Assembly: GCF_900167335.1 (NCBI RefSeq)
Contig: NZ_FUXI01000014.1
Location: 1-64,000, forward strand
Direction of reading: 5' to 3'
Length of the DNA: 64,000 bases
Source: Pilibacter termitis
GTDB taxonomy: Bacteria; Bacillota; Bacilli; Lactobacillales; Streptococcaceae
Below are positions 42,070 through 50,143 of this stretch, piece by piece. How positions within the stretch are numbered: position 1 is the first letter of the stretch; the number at the start of each line of letters is the position of its first letter. A program made the translations under genes and the position numbers. Under the pieces are notes generated by a model. That model had not been told where the DNA came from. It was given only the letters and a program-made list of their open reading frames with translations, and searched no databases.

Positions 42070-42840
42070 ATGGCGAATACGTTTGTAAAATTAGATTTAG
42101 TAGAAACAAATAAAACATTAGGAAAAGTAATGGTTATTGAGTGTCACGGACGAACACGTTTAAAAGGTTTTGGTGACCAAGAATTTACGCATTATGAATG
42201 TGTATCAGAAAAAACAGCGATTGTAGATCTTTATGTTCCAAATGCAAAAAAAGCAGTACCGACTGAATTTATGGATATAATTATTGCGAAAGGTTTACGT
42301 GTTGTTCCTTTTACTTATCGTATTGGACAAAATGGACAAGTAGGTACTGTGTTGCTTGCTGACAGTGTAGAAATAGACAAAAACGCTCCAAAAGAATTTC
42401 TTGAAAGTACTCCAGAAGTCCAAAAGGTAGTAGGTGCAACACAAGAAACGTTGAGTTATTTAGGAAAAGTGGCTGATTATGAAAAAACTTATGGCGAGTT
42501 ATTGTTTATGAGTGCAATTCCAGAGTATTTAGTTGTAAATAATCAACGTACGAATGATATTTCGCATTATCGTGTAACGGTCATTTCTTCTGAACAAAAA
42601 ACAAAATTAACAGTGAATTGTTTAGATACAGAGTTAGATTACACGCAATTTTCACGTTTAAAATCAAAAGTAACATTTGAAAATATGCGTCCGACTGCTA
42701 TTTATGATGATAATTCAAGCGTTGAGCGTGGTGGAGTAGAAATTGCTTATACATCAGATTCAGTGAAACTTGCGACTTCTTTTGTTTCATCAACACCAAC
42801 GCAATTAAAAGCTTCTGCACAAAATCAAGAGAAAAAATAA
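42070..42840 (+). CDS. Hypothetical conjugative-element protein
   Basis: A 256-residue soluble protein (MANTFVKLDLVETNKTLGKVMVIECHGRTRLKGFG). A central block is VDLYVPNAKKAVPTEFMDIIIAKGLRVVPFTYRIG, which would suit a beta-rich fold. A C-terminal Ser/Gln-rich tail follows. Position before the coupling-protein gene recalls the DUF961 genes (orf22/orf23) of Tn916, but I do not see a clear sequence match. It is followed by a strong hairpin terminator, so it probably marks the end of the accessory transcript. Confidence 0.65.
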   Translation: MANTFVKLDLVETNKTLGKVMVIECHGRTRLKGFGDQEFTHYECVSEKTAIVDLYVPNAKKAVPTEFMDIIIAKGLRVVPFTYRIGQNGQVGTVLLADSVEIDKNAPKEFLESTPEVQKVVGATQETLSYLGKVADYEKTYGELLFMSAIPEYLVVNNQRTNDISHYRVTVISSEQKTKLTVNCLDTELDYTQFSRLKSKVTFENMRPTAIYDDNSSVERGGVEIAYTSDSVKLATSFVSSTPTQLKASAQNQEKK

Positions 42841-42850
42841 AATAAAATAA

Positions 42851-42893
42851 AAAAAGGAAGTGAAAATTGGTTGTAGTTTTTCATTTCCTTTTT
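42851..42893 (+). terminator. Intrinsic terminator or attenuator before the transfer operon
   Basis: AAAAAGGAAGTGAAAA (42851-42866) pairs over 16 bp (one G-U) with 42878-42893, loop TTGGTTGTAGT, ending in T5. In Tn916 a comparable point is where transcription into transfer genes is controlled. Confidence 0.75.
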
Positions 42894-42913
42894 GCGAGGT
42901 GGTGTGAAAAAAA

Positions 42914-43234
42914 ATGAGAATAGAAACAAAAAACAAAGAGATCATTATTTTAAATCCAATTGGTTTGAATAAGCCGAAAGTAAAAATTGCAGGTGTAAGT
43001 TATCCTCATATGTTTCGGCGAAGTGTAGAGGAAATAAAAAAAGGAAAAACAGGTTTGTTATTAGAAGAAATTAGAGGAGTCAGTGTATTGGTGGTTACAA
43101 AATCTGTCTTAGATGAACAAAAAGGAAAATTAATTTTTTCTTTTTATGAATATACAGGTGAGGGGTGTGAAGCAACGAAAGAAAATTTGTTGTATGCAAT
43201 GGAGTTTCCTTTTTACAGAATGGAAAAATCGTGA
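42914..43234 (+). CDS. Hypothetical protein
   Basis: A 106-residue soluble protein (MRIETKNKEIIILNPIGLNKPKVKIAGVSYPHMFRRSVEEIKKGKTGLLLEE). The ribosome site GAGGTGGTGTG is strong. No family is recognised. It is the first gene after the hairpin and probably the first of the transfer operon. The next start lies 13 nt downstream. Confidence 0.62.
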   Translation: MRIETKNKEIIILNPIGLNKPKVKIAGVSYPHMFRRSVEEIKKGKTGLLLEEIRGVSVLVVTKSVLDEQKGKLIFSFYEYTGEGCEATKENLLYAMEFPFYRMEKS

Positions 43235-43247
43235 AAGTTGTGAGAAC

Positions 43248-43670
43248 ATGAGAGAAAAAGTAGTGTCGTACGAACAAATACAAAAAGATTTTTCGATAAA
43301 ACAATTTAACGAGATAATGCACAATTTAGGCTTTCAAGTGTATAAAATGTTTAGTTTTGAACATTATTATTTTTCGTTGTTTTCTTCTTCTGCTTATTCA
43401 ACTTATTTAGTTGTCGAGGGAAAAACAAAATTTTATCATGGCGATAGAATAGTAGTTTTTGATTTTTATAAAATGAAAAGTGTGAATGGTGTTTGTAAAG
43501 TAGAAAAAGTTTATTGTGAGAATGTACGGTTAAAAAAAATGTTACGACGAGTGGTTGATTTTTTGATTTTTTTAATGGAAGTAGGGTATTTACAAGAATC
43601 AAAAACGGCGAAAAGACAAATAGTAGAATTAGAGAGGTGGTTGTATGTTAAAGACAATCTGGCAATATAA
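43248..43670 (+). CDS. Hypothetical protein upstream of the coupling ATPase
   Basis: A 140-residue protein (MREKVVSYEQIQKDFSIKQFNEIMHNLGFQVYKMFSFEHYYFSLFSSSAYSTYLVVEGKTKFYHGDRIVVFDFYKM). It is rich in Phe and Tyr but without clear membrane helices. The start is placed at the internal ATG because the longer frame overlaps the previous gene heavily; the ribosome site is weak. It overlaps the tcpA-like gene by 26 nt, so co-translation is expected. The family is unknown. Confidence 0.55.
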   Translation: MREKVVSYEQIQKDFSIKQFNEIMHNLGFQVYKMFSFEHYYFSLFSSSAYSTYLVVEGKTKFYHGDRIVVFDFYKMKSVNGVCKVEKVYCENVRLKKMLRRVVDFLIFLMEVGYLQESKTAKRQIVELERWLYVKDNLAI

Positions 43671-45207
43671 AGGCGAGCGTTTGCGATTGTTTCATACGCA
43701 TTTACTATTGAATTATGGGTTTGTGCTTTTTTTACCTTTTTTGATTGTTTTAAGTTTTTATCATTACAAAGTAACATTTCCTATTTTTCGAATACAGGCG
43801 AATCTTCGAGTGTGGCAAAATTATATTCAGCCGATTGCTGTAACGCTTCTTCTTCTTTTTTTAGGTTGTTTGTTTTCCTTATATGTTATTCGAAGAAGTG
43901 AACAAAAGCATGGTTTTTTTTACACAAGAAAAACAAAACAAATAGTAACAAGACATTTGATGTTACAACGATTTTTGACAACGAAAGAGAAAAAAACAGA
44001 AAAAGGTATAAAAAAAGTTGAAAAACTTGTCAAAACGTATTATAAGCATGAAAAAGAATACGATACCATTACGTTTGATTTGGTGAACGAACATTTTGAA
44101 AAAATCTTGGAATTACCTAAGCTACTTGAACAATGGCTAGAAGCAGATTTGGTTTCAAGTGAAAGAAATAGAGAGTTTATTTTTTTTCGTTTTTTACTAG
44201 ACAATGTTTCTAAGCGTATGATGTTTAGCGAAGTGAAAGCAAACGAAGATGAAATTGTGTTGATGAATGGTGTGAAGTGGGTATATCGAAAAATTCCTCA
44301 CGGTTTGATTCTTGCTCCCACTGGTGCAGGAAAAACATTTTTACAATATGCAATGATTTCAGCATTTGGCAAAATAGGGCGAGTGCATTTAGCAGACCCT
44401 AAACGAAGTGATATTTCCCAATTCAAACATTTCAAGGCTTTTAAAAATTTGGTTGTGTCAAATACAGAAGATATTTTTATGCAGTATGAAGAAGCTGTTG
44501 AATTAATGGAAAAACGTTATGCGTATATGATTCAGCACCCTAATTTTACTATTGGAAAAGATTATTCGTTTTATGATATGAAACCAGAATTTTATATCTT
44601 AGATGAATTTGCAGCTTTGGTAAGTGAATTAGAGGGAGCGAAAGGTCGCTTGCCGAATGGCGAACGAAGAAAAGATAAATATGATTTTCAAAATTTGCTT
44701 GCACCATTAATTTTAAAAGCTCGGCAATGTGGGATATTTTTTATTTTTGCGACACAAAAAGCAACAGTTGATGTTATTCCCTCGATTGTGCGTGATAATG
44801 TAGGTTTGCGTGTAACTTTAGGTACAGTAACACAAGACGGTTATACAGCAGTGTTTGGGGATTGGAAAGAAAAGCGTTTTGTGAATAAGGGGGAAAAAAT
44901 GGGTCGAGGATATTTTTATAACGGTACAGGTGTTCCTTTAGAGTTTTATTCTCCTCTTTTTGAAGAAACATTTGACCCTATGACTTATTGGGCAGAATTT
45001 CCAGAAATGCCTTATACAGATGTTTCTCATATTTCATTAGATGAAGAAACAAAAAAAGAAGTCAATGAGTATTTAGATTCTATTGAAACTATTGAAGAAT
45101 TAGAGAAAAAAAAGTTTGTTCGAGAAGAAAATAATCGTTTGTTTGAAGAAAAAGAGAAGCGTATTGAGCAGATTGTTGCAGGTGGGCAATCTTTTGAGCG
45201 TAAATAA
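43645..45207 (+). CDS. Conjugative coupling protein, FtsK/SpoIIIE family (TcpA/ConQ-like)
   Basis: A 520-residue ATPase that brings the relaxase-DNA complex to the mating channel. Two N-terminal membrane helices (about residues 25-45 and 62-82) are followed by the motor domain with Walker A LILAPTGAGKTF (about 225) and Walker B EFYILDEFAAL. A further motif is FFIFATQKATVDVIPSIVRDNVGLRVTLG. This matches Orf21 of Tn916 and ConQ of ICEBs1. Start after GAGGTGGTTGT. It lies one small gene upstream of oriT and the relaxase, the standard order. Confidence 0.92.
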   Translation: MLKTIWQYKGERLRLFHTHLLLNYGFVLFLPFLIVLSFYHYKVTFPIFRIQANLRVWQNYIQPIAVTLLLLFLGCLFSLYVIRRSEQKHGFFYTRKTKQIVTRHLMLQRFLTTKEKKTEKGIKKVEKLVKTYYKHEKEYDTITFDLVNEHFEKILELPKLLEQWLEADLVSSERNREFIFFRFLLDNVSKRMMFSEVKANEDEIVLMNGVKWVYRKIPHGLILAPTGAGKTFLQYAMISAFGKIGRVHLADPKRSDISQFKHFKAFKNLVVSNTEDIFMQYEEAVELMEKRYAYMIQHPNFTIGKDYSFYDMKPEFYILDEFAALVSELEGAKGRLPNGERRKDKYDFQNLLAPLILKARQCGIFFIFATQKATVDVIPSIVRDNVGLRVTLGTVTQDGYTAVFGDWKEKRFVNKGEKMGRGYFYNGTGVPLEFYSPLFEETFDPMTYWAEFPEMPYTDVSHISLDEETKKEVNEYLDSIETIEELEKKKFVREENNRLFEEKEKRIEQIVAGGQSFERK

Positions 45208-45232
45208 TTAGAAAAAAAAAGGTGGTGTAGCT

Positions 45233-45604
45233 ATGCGTGCGTATGATGATGTGCCTTATACGGTAGAAGAATTAACAGAAATACTCAATTATTTTCGAGT
45301 GCCAGATACGATTAGAAAATGGTCGCAGTATGTAGAAGAACGGACAGGCTATAAGTTTTTAAAAGGTGTCAATGAAAATCATATTGTCTATAAAGAGGGA
45401 ACGGACGAGCCTAGGGAAGATTTTTATTACACCGATGAAGAGGTGAAAAAATTTGAGCGTTTTGTAGAATTGTTAGAAGAAAAAGTAGAGTTTAACACTT
45501 CTTTGTATCGTGCGTTTTTGTCTAGTGAAGATTATGCTTTGATGAAACGAGTGAATTTTCGGTACAACACGTACAAAAAAATGAAGTTTGGGAAAGAAGA
45601 TTGA
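45233..45604 (+). CDS. Hypothetical protein between coupling protein and oriT
   Basis: A 123-residue acidic protein (MRAYDDVPYTVEELTEILNYFRVPDTIRKWSQYVEERTGYKFLKG). The opening resembles a helix-turn-helix-like fold (YTVEELTEILNYFRVPDTIRKW), so it could be a DNA-binding accessory factor of the relaxosome, but no family is recognised. The ribosome site AAAGGTGGTGTAGCT is strong. Confidence 0.6.
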   Translation: MRAYDDVPYTVEELTEILNYFRVPDTIRKWSQYVEERTGYKFLKGVNENHIVYKEGTDEPREDFYYTDEEVKKFERFVELLEEKVEFNTSLYRAFLSSEDYALMKRVNFRYNTYKKMKFGKED

Positions 45605-45749
45605 GAAAAAAAAAAGAAAACTTTACGTGTTTCTTTCGCTTTTTTTTGTGCTAAGCCGAAAAATAAAGGAAAAAAATAGACGGTGAGCATAAGCGACACA
45701 AGGCTATTTTTTGCCTTTTCGAGCGTAAAAGCAAGGAAAAGCAAAGAAA

Positions 45750-45802
45750 CAAGGCGAGCGGTAGCTCGCCTTGTAAATACCCCGTCTAGTAACACGGGGT
45801 AT
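45750..45802 (+). other. Candidate origin of transfer (oriT)
   Basis: Two perfect hairpins are adjacent: CAAGGCGAGC/GCTCGCCTTG (45750-45773, loop GGTA), and ATACCCCGT/ACGGGGTAT (45777-45802) with loop CTAGTAAC. The second resembles the GC-rich oriT repeat with a CTAAC-containing loop described for ICEBs1/Tn916 relaxases. It lies just before the mobT gene. A third arm pair ACGTTG/CAACGT follows near 45838-45855. The 45605-45924 gap shows no gene. Confidence 0.65.
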
Positions 45803-45868
45803 CAAATCCACGTAAAACCGGGTGCGACACCTTAGAGACGTTGAAACAGCAACGTTTCAAGCAATTCA

Positions 45869-45907
45869 AAAAATGTTACCAGAAACTAGTCGCTCGGTAA
45901 CATTTTT
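45869..45907 (+). promoter_or_regulatory. Hairpin immediately before the relaxase gene
   Basis: AAAAATGTTACC (45869-45880) pairs over 12 bp with GGTAACATTTTT (45896-45907), loop of 15 nt, ending in a short T run. It could be an attenuator or part of the relaxase-binding region. Confidence 0.6.
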
Positions 45908-45924
45908 CATTAAAGGTAAAGGAA

Positions 45925-47232
45925 GTGAGTAAGATTGACAACTTAACAATGAAACAATTGCGTTTAAAGTTAGGTTACACCATGCAGTCATTCGCAGATT
46001 TTGTTGGTGTATCAAAAATGACGATATTACGTATCGAAAACAACCAAACTCCTGTTTCTAACAAAATTGAACAAAAAATAAAAGAAAAAATCGGTAGTGG
46101 TATCTCTGATTGGCTAGATTATAAATTACACGTTCACTTAGACTATTTGCGTTTATCGTTTTTTGATAGCACGATAGAAAAAGTTATCACGCACGGTTTA
46201 GGGTTAGAAAAAAGATTTTTTCGTGTAGAAGAAAATCACGCAAAAAGTTACACGCATATTTATTCTTGTGGGGCGATAAAGATTTACGTAGGTTTAGCGT
46301 ATCAAGATAAAGACGGCAAACATCACGACCCAAGAGAAGATATTTTGCTTGAAATGAGTGGTATGGCTTTGAAAGAATACGAGGAAATTTTGCAAAAGCG
46401 TGGGTTTTCTCTTTTGGAATGGTTACAAACGATACAAAATGAAGATTGGGCAAGAAATGTTGGTTTGTATTCAAAATTACAGTCCTCACGTATTGATATA
46501 GCGATAGATGAATTGTACCGTTTGGACGGTTCAAACTATGATATTCATGAGTTGTTGAAGAAAAGAGATGACAATTTACTCGAAACTTCTTTGAAAACAG
46601 CACGCAATATCGAAGAACATTTTGAGGGGAAAACACAGGGGTTAACTCTTTATTTTGGTTCGAAACACGGACATTTCTTAGTGCGTATCTATGAAAAAGC
46701 AAAAGAAATTATGAAGAAACAACAAAAAGATTTCGATACAGTCATACAAGAGAATGGAGTAATTAATCGCTATGAAATGCAATGTAGCGGTAATTACGCT
46801 GAGCATATTTTATTACGTTTGTATCATGGTGTTTCTCTTGAAAAAATAGCTTTAAATTTGTTTTTGTCAAAATTTGAAGTATATGAAAAAACAGAGGACG
46901 GCAAGTTTGTTTTTGATAAAAAATTTTATGCGATTTTTGGCGATTACACAAAAATTAAAGTAAACAACAAAAAAGAGATAAAAACACTAGAGAAAAAACT
47001 GATTTGGTTGAATACACAAGTTATGCCAACACTTGCGACAATTCGAGAGATAAAGGGAAATGAATGGTTACAAGAGTATTTAGCTTTACAGATGAATGAA
47101 GTAGAATTTTCAAAGCCCCAACAAGACATGATAAACGGAGAATTAGCTTTAATTGAAAACGGACAAAGTGAAGTATTTTTGTATTGGGAAAAAGAAATTC
47201 AAAAACAACGGCAACTAGAAGAAAAAAAGTGA
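45925..47232 (+). CDS. mobT: MobT-family relaxase (rolling-circle Rep_trans type)
   Basis: A 435-residue protein that nicks oriT and starts rolling-circle transfer, and may also replicate the excised element. An N-terminal HTH (residues 9-50: MKQLRLKLGYTMQSFADFVGVSKMTILRIENN) precedes a Rep_trans domain with SSRIDIAIDELYRLDG (metal-binding region), FGSKHGHFLVRIYEKAKE and NRYEMQCSGNYAEHIL. This agrees with Orf20 of Tn916 and NicK of ICEBs1. The start is GTG (MSKID); an ATG eight codons later is possible. It is preceded by the oriT-like hairpins. Confidence 0.9.
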   Translation: MSKIDNLTMKQLRLKLGYTMQSFADFVGVSKMTILRIENNQTPVSNKIEQKIKEKIGSGISDWLDYKLHVHLDYLRLSFFDSTIEKVITHGLGLEKRFFRVEENHAKSYTHIYSCGAIKIYVGLAYQDKDGKHHDPREDILLEMSGMALKEYEEILQKRGFSLLEWLQTIQNEDWARNVGLYSKLQSSRIDIAIDELYRLDGSNYDIHELLKKRDDNLLETSLKTARNIEEHFEGKTQGLTLYFGSKHGHFLVRIYEKAKEIMKKQQKDFDTVIQENGVINRYEMQCSGNYAEHILLRLYHGVSLEKIALNLFLSKFEVYEKTEDGKFVFDKKFYAIFGDYTKIKVNNKKEIKTLEKKLIWLNTQVMPTLATIREIKGNEWLQEYLALQMNEVEFSKPQQDMINGELALIENGQSEVFLYWEKEIQKQRQLEEKK

Positions 47233-47241
47233 GGTGGTGTT

Positions 47242-48330
47242 GTGTTAACGAAAGAAGAATACGGACGATTTTTCTATACGTTCGCTCAAGAAATGAATTG
47301 GCAATTTCGTTATAACGGTTACGGACGATTTGAAGTTGTACCAGAAACGGAAGAACAGTTAGAAGAAATGCAAGAATATGCAGGACTTATGCACGTACAA
47401 CTAATGGTTGATGATAAACGATTGAGAGAATTACAACTCTTGAAATATGAAAGTAGTGAAAAAGAATTGTTATACAGAATGTTAAAACAGAAAGGGTATG
47501 ATGTACGTTTAGAATATGATGAACAAAGAAATATGTATTTTATCTTTATCACGCTAGACAATAACAATCAAACAAAAAGGTTATTTACAGTGTTGAATGA
47601 TTTTGAGGGGACAAATGATTTCGTGTTTATTTCAACAAAATCACAGCAAGAAAATGAGGTGGACGATATGAATTACAGAGAATTATTAACAAAGTTAAGG
47701 CGATTGGAAGAAATTGAGGTGGTCATTGAGCATAAAAAATATGAGTTAGAAGTGTTTGCACTCACAAATGACGGTAGACGAAAAGCGTATTATTTACAGA
47801 AAGAATACGAGGAAGCAAAAAACTCGAAAGGTGTGTACATTACGTTTAATATGAGTCGTGTTCAAGCTCTTTCGGAGGAAGATTTTTTCTTGCGTATCCG
47901 TGAATTTTCAGCGTTCGTTCAAAAATATCATGGGTTCGTGGAGTTGAGAGATAAAACAAACATTCTTGCATATTATTCGTCAGAAAAAACGAAAGCAGTT
48001 ATTGAGAATAAATTTCGTGAATTTTGGTACACAAAATTAGAATTAGGCGAGGGAAAGACGAGTACGCTAAGTTTGACACTTTCGCCGTTATATCCGAGTG
48101 GTTCAGCTTGGACAATGGAAGAATGGCAAACGATTGGAAAAACGATTCAAGAGAAAATTTCTAAATTTGGCATGAGTATTCGCTATTCTACTTCTTCTCA
48201 TTTAGAAATCGTGTTTTTAGAAGATGAACAAGTGAAATACAATAGCAGTGTCTACAAATACGCTCACAAATGGTTAATCACAGAAAACGGTGAAAGAGTG
48301 AAAACAAAAATTAGCTTTGTAAAAGCGTAA
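47242..48330 (+). CDS. Hypothetical protein of the transfer operon
   Basis: A 362-residue soluble protein (GTG start after GAGGTGGTGTT). It shows repeated-looking alpha/beta stretches, for example FEVVPETEEQLEEMQEY and LEIVFLEDEQVKYNSSVYK, and three similar sections each ending in a FVFISTK- or VYITFNM-like strand, suggesting an internal triplication. There is no signal or membrane helix. It lies between relaxase and TcpC-like genes, where ICEBs1 has ydcS-yddA. No family is recognised. Confidence 0.65.
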   Translation: MLTKEEYGRFFYTFAQEMNWQFRYNGYGRFEVVPETEEQLEEMQEYAGLMHVQLMVDDKRLRELQLLKYESSEKELLYRMLKQKGYDVRLEYDEQRNMYFIFITLDNNNQTKRLFTVLNDFEGTNDFVFISTKSQQENEVDDMNYRELLTKLRRLEEIEVVIEHKKYELEVFALTNDGRRKAYYLQKEYEEAKNSKGVYITFNMSRVQALSEEDFFLRIREFSAFVQKYHGFVELRDKTNILAYYSSEKTKAVIENKFREFWYTKLELGEGKTSTLSLTLSPLYPSGSAWTMEEWQTIGKTIQEKISKFGMSIRYSTSSHLEIVFLEDEQVKYNSSVYKYAHKWLITENGERVKTKISFVKA

Positions 48331-48359
48331 GTGAAGAAAAAAAAAGAAAGGTGGAACAC

Positions 48360-49445
48360 ATGGGGATTTTATTAAAAGAGCCAGAGAGGAAAGACAAGAA
48401 AAGACTTTCGAAAAAGAAACGGATTGTCAAAAAGGAAAAAGCAAAAAAAAGTCCTCAAGCAAAAGAAGTTTCCGCTAAGAAAGCTCGTAGAGTGGTAAGT
48501 GTATTCTTTCTTCTGCTGTTGGCATTTTCTATTTTAGCTGTCTTGCATTCAAATATTCTTGTTACTCAAGTACAAGGAGTGTATCAAGATGTAAAAGAAA
48601 TCAAGCAAAAACAGAAAATATCAAAGGTTCAAGGTGGAAGTAGTGTTGACTTGATGAGTTTGCAAGATTACACGAAACAATTTTTACAGGTGTATTATAA
48701 CGTGAATACAATGAACGGAGAAGATAAGGAAAGAAATGAAAATCTATCTTCTTTTTTGTCGTTTGAAACAAAGGATTTAGAGGAAAAACTAGAGAAAATA
48801 ACTCGTCAATTACTTTCTTTTGAAATGGTCGAAGTGAAAGAAGTCGACGGTCTTTGTTTGACAACGTACAGAGTGAATTGTGAAGTGAGTACACAAAAAG
48901 AAACAGAAAAATTGGTAATGGTAAAAGAGGGGAACAAAACAGTCAAGAAACCACAACGAGTGAAAGAACTTATCAAGAGTGAGCGAGTAGAAGAAATTGT
49001 CTTGCCTGTAAAAATTTCAAGCGGAGGGTATACCATTTATAGTTTGCCTTACACAAAGGCTGTAAGTTTTGCGAAAGCGAACGTGAAACAGACCGCACTA
49101 AAATTTGATTCTGTTGAATTATCTGCTAAGCAAAAAGAAAAACTTATGCAATTTTTAGGTGTGTTCTTTACAAAGTATGCAAGTGCAAGTAAGGAAGAAT
49201 TAACGTTTATGATGAAACATGTGGAATTGACAGCAGGAAATGAAGTACCTCAAGCAATTTCAGAAGATAACGTGCAAGTATTTGAAACAAAACAAGCAAC
49301 GTTGGGTGTGCTAGTGTCTGTGGTGTTCCAAAACAATAATACAGGAGAAACGCATAAAGAACACTTTACGTTGTTTTTGAATGAAACAAAAAACAGTTTT
49401 GAAGTGCAAAATTTAAAACATTATTTTTCGGTAAATGAAAATTAG
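48360..49445 (+). CDS. TcpC/ConB-like mating-channel protein
   Basis: A 361-residue protein with a very basic cytosolic N-terminus (KKRLSKKKRIVKKEKAKKSPQ), one membrane helix (about residues 48-68, VSVFFLLLLAFSILAVL), and a large external part. The external region contains two NTF2-like domains typical of TcpC (LQDYTKQFLQVYYNVN... and KLMQFLGVFFTKYASASKEEL). It is a core scaffold of the Gram-positive conjugation channel, equivalent to Orf13 of Tn916 and ConB. The start is moved to ATG 48360, after GAAAGGTGG. Confidence 0.8.
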   Translation: MGILLKEPERKDKKRLSKKKRIVKKEKAKKSPQAKEVSAKKARRVVSVFFLLLLAFSILAVLHSNILVTQVQGVYQDVKEIKQKQKISKVQGGSSVDLMSLQDYTKQFLQVYYNVNTMNGEDKERNENLSSFLSFETKDLEEKLEKITRQLLSFEMVEVKEVDGLCLTTYRVNCEVSTQKETEKLVMVKEGNKTVKKPQRVKELIKSERVEEIVLPVKISSGGYTIYSLPYTKAVSFAKANVKQTALKFDSVELSAKQKEKLMQFLGVFFTKYASASKEELTFMMKHVELTAGNEVPQAISEDNVQVFETKQATLGVLVSVVFQNNNTGETHKEHFTLFLNETKNSFEVQNLKHYFSVNEN

Positions 49446-49477
49446 AAAATAAAAAAAAAAGAAAAGAGGAAACAGTT

Positions 49478-49711
49478 ATGACGGACGGTTCAGGAATTTT
49501 AGGTATTTTAAGTGGTTTTATTTTTGCAGTGATTATTGCGTGTGGTACGTTTTATATCATTAAAGAATGGAAAAATAGTAACTGGTTAAAAATTGGCAGT
49601 GTTCTTATTGTGTTTTTGATTTTAGCTGATTTTACAACGAACAAAGGACAGGCTACACGTGATTTACTTGCAAAAGTAATCAATACTATTTCTGGTGGAA
49701 CATTTAAATAA
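49478..49711 (+). CDS. Small membrane protein of the mating channel (ConC/TcpD-like)
   Basis: A 77-residue protein with two membrane helices (about residues 8-27 and 37-54) and a short charged loop KEWKNSNWLK. Its size, position between TcpC- and TcpE-like genes and topology fit ConC of ICEBs1. Ribosome site AAAAGAGG. The assignment rests on layout more than sequence. Confidence 0.65.
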   Translation: MTDGSGILGILSGFIFAVIIACGTFYIIKEWKNSNWLKIGSVLIVFLILADFTTNKGQATRDLLAKVINTISGGTFK

Positions 49712-49722
49712 GAGGAAAGAAC

Positions 49723-50109
49723 ATGAATTATTATGATTATTCAAGGGGCTTAAATGCTCCTTATTCTATTCAAGTCTTACGTACAAGAAAACATATTATT
49801 TGGGTATTCGCTCAACCTGTTTCTTTAGCGTTCTTTGGGTGTTTTCTCGTGGCATTCGTTTTGTTGTTTAGGTTACTAAAAGAATTGTTTGTAAATAATG
49901 GACAAATGCTTGGGGCAAAAATCGCTTTAGAAATGGCAAGTTCATACTATTTAGCGAATCAATATGTGAAAACAGAAATTGACGGCAAGAATTGTTTTCA
50001 GTATCTAAAAGATATGTTGAAATTTGTTATTGATTTTGTTTTAGACAAACGAGAAATGTATCGTTTTGAACGAGTGAAACAGGTGAAAGAATTTTCATTT
50101 AAACGTTAA
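49723..50109 (+). CDS. TcpE/ConD-family conjugation protein
   Basis: A 128-residue membrane protein starting MNYYDYSRGLNAPYSIQVLRTRKHIIWVFAQPVSLAFFGCFLVAFVLLF, with a hairpin of membrane helices at about 28-52. The C-terminus has DGKNCFQYLKDMLKFVIDFVLDKREMYRFERV, which fits TcpE (Orf17 of Tn916, ConD). It recruits the VirB4-like ATPase encoded next to it. Confidence 0.78.
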   Translation: MNYYDYSRGLNAPYSIQVLRTRKHIIWVFAQPVSLAFFGCFLVAFVLLFRLLKELFVNNGQMLGAKIALEMASSYYLANQYVKTEIDGKNCFQYLKDMLKFVIDFVLDKREMYRFERVKQVKEFSFKR

Positions 50110-50143
50110 GAAACAAGCAACAAAAAAGGAAAGGTGGGAGAAA

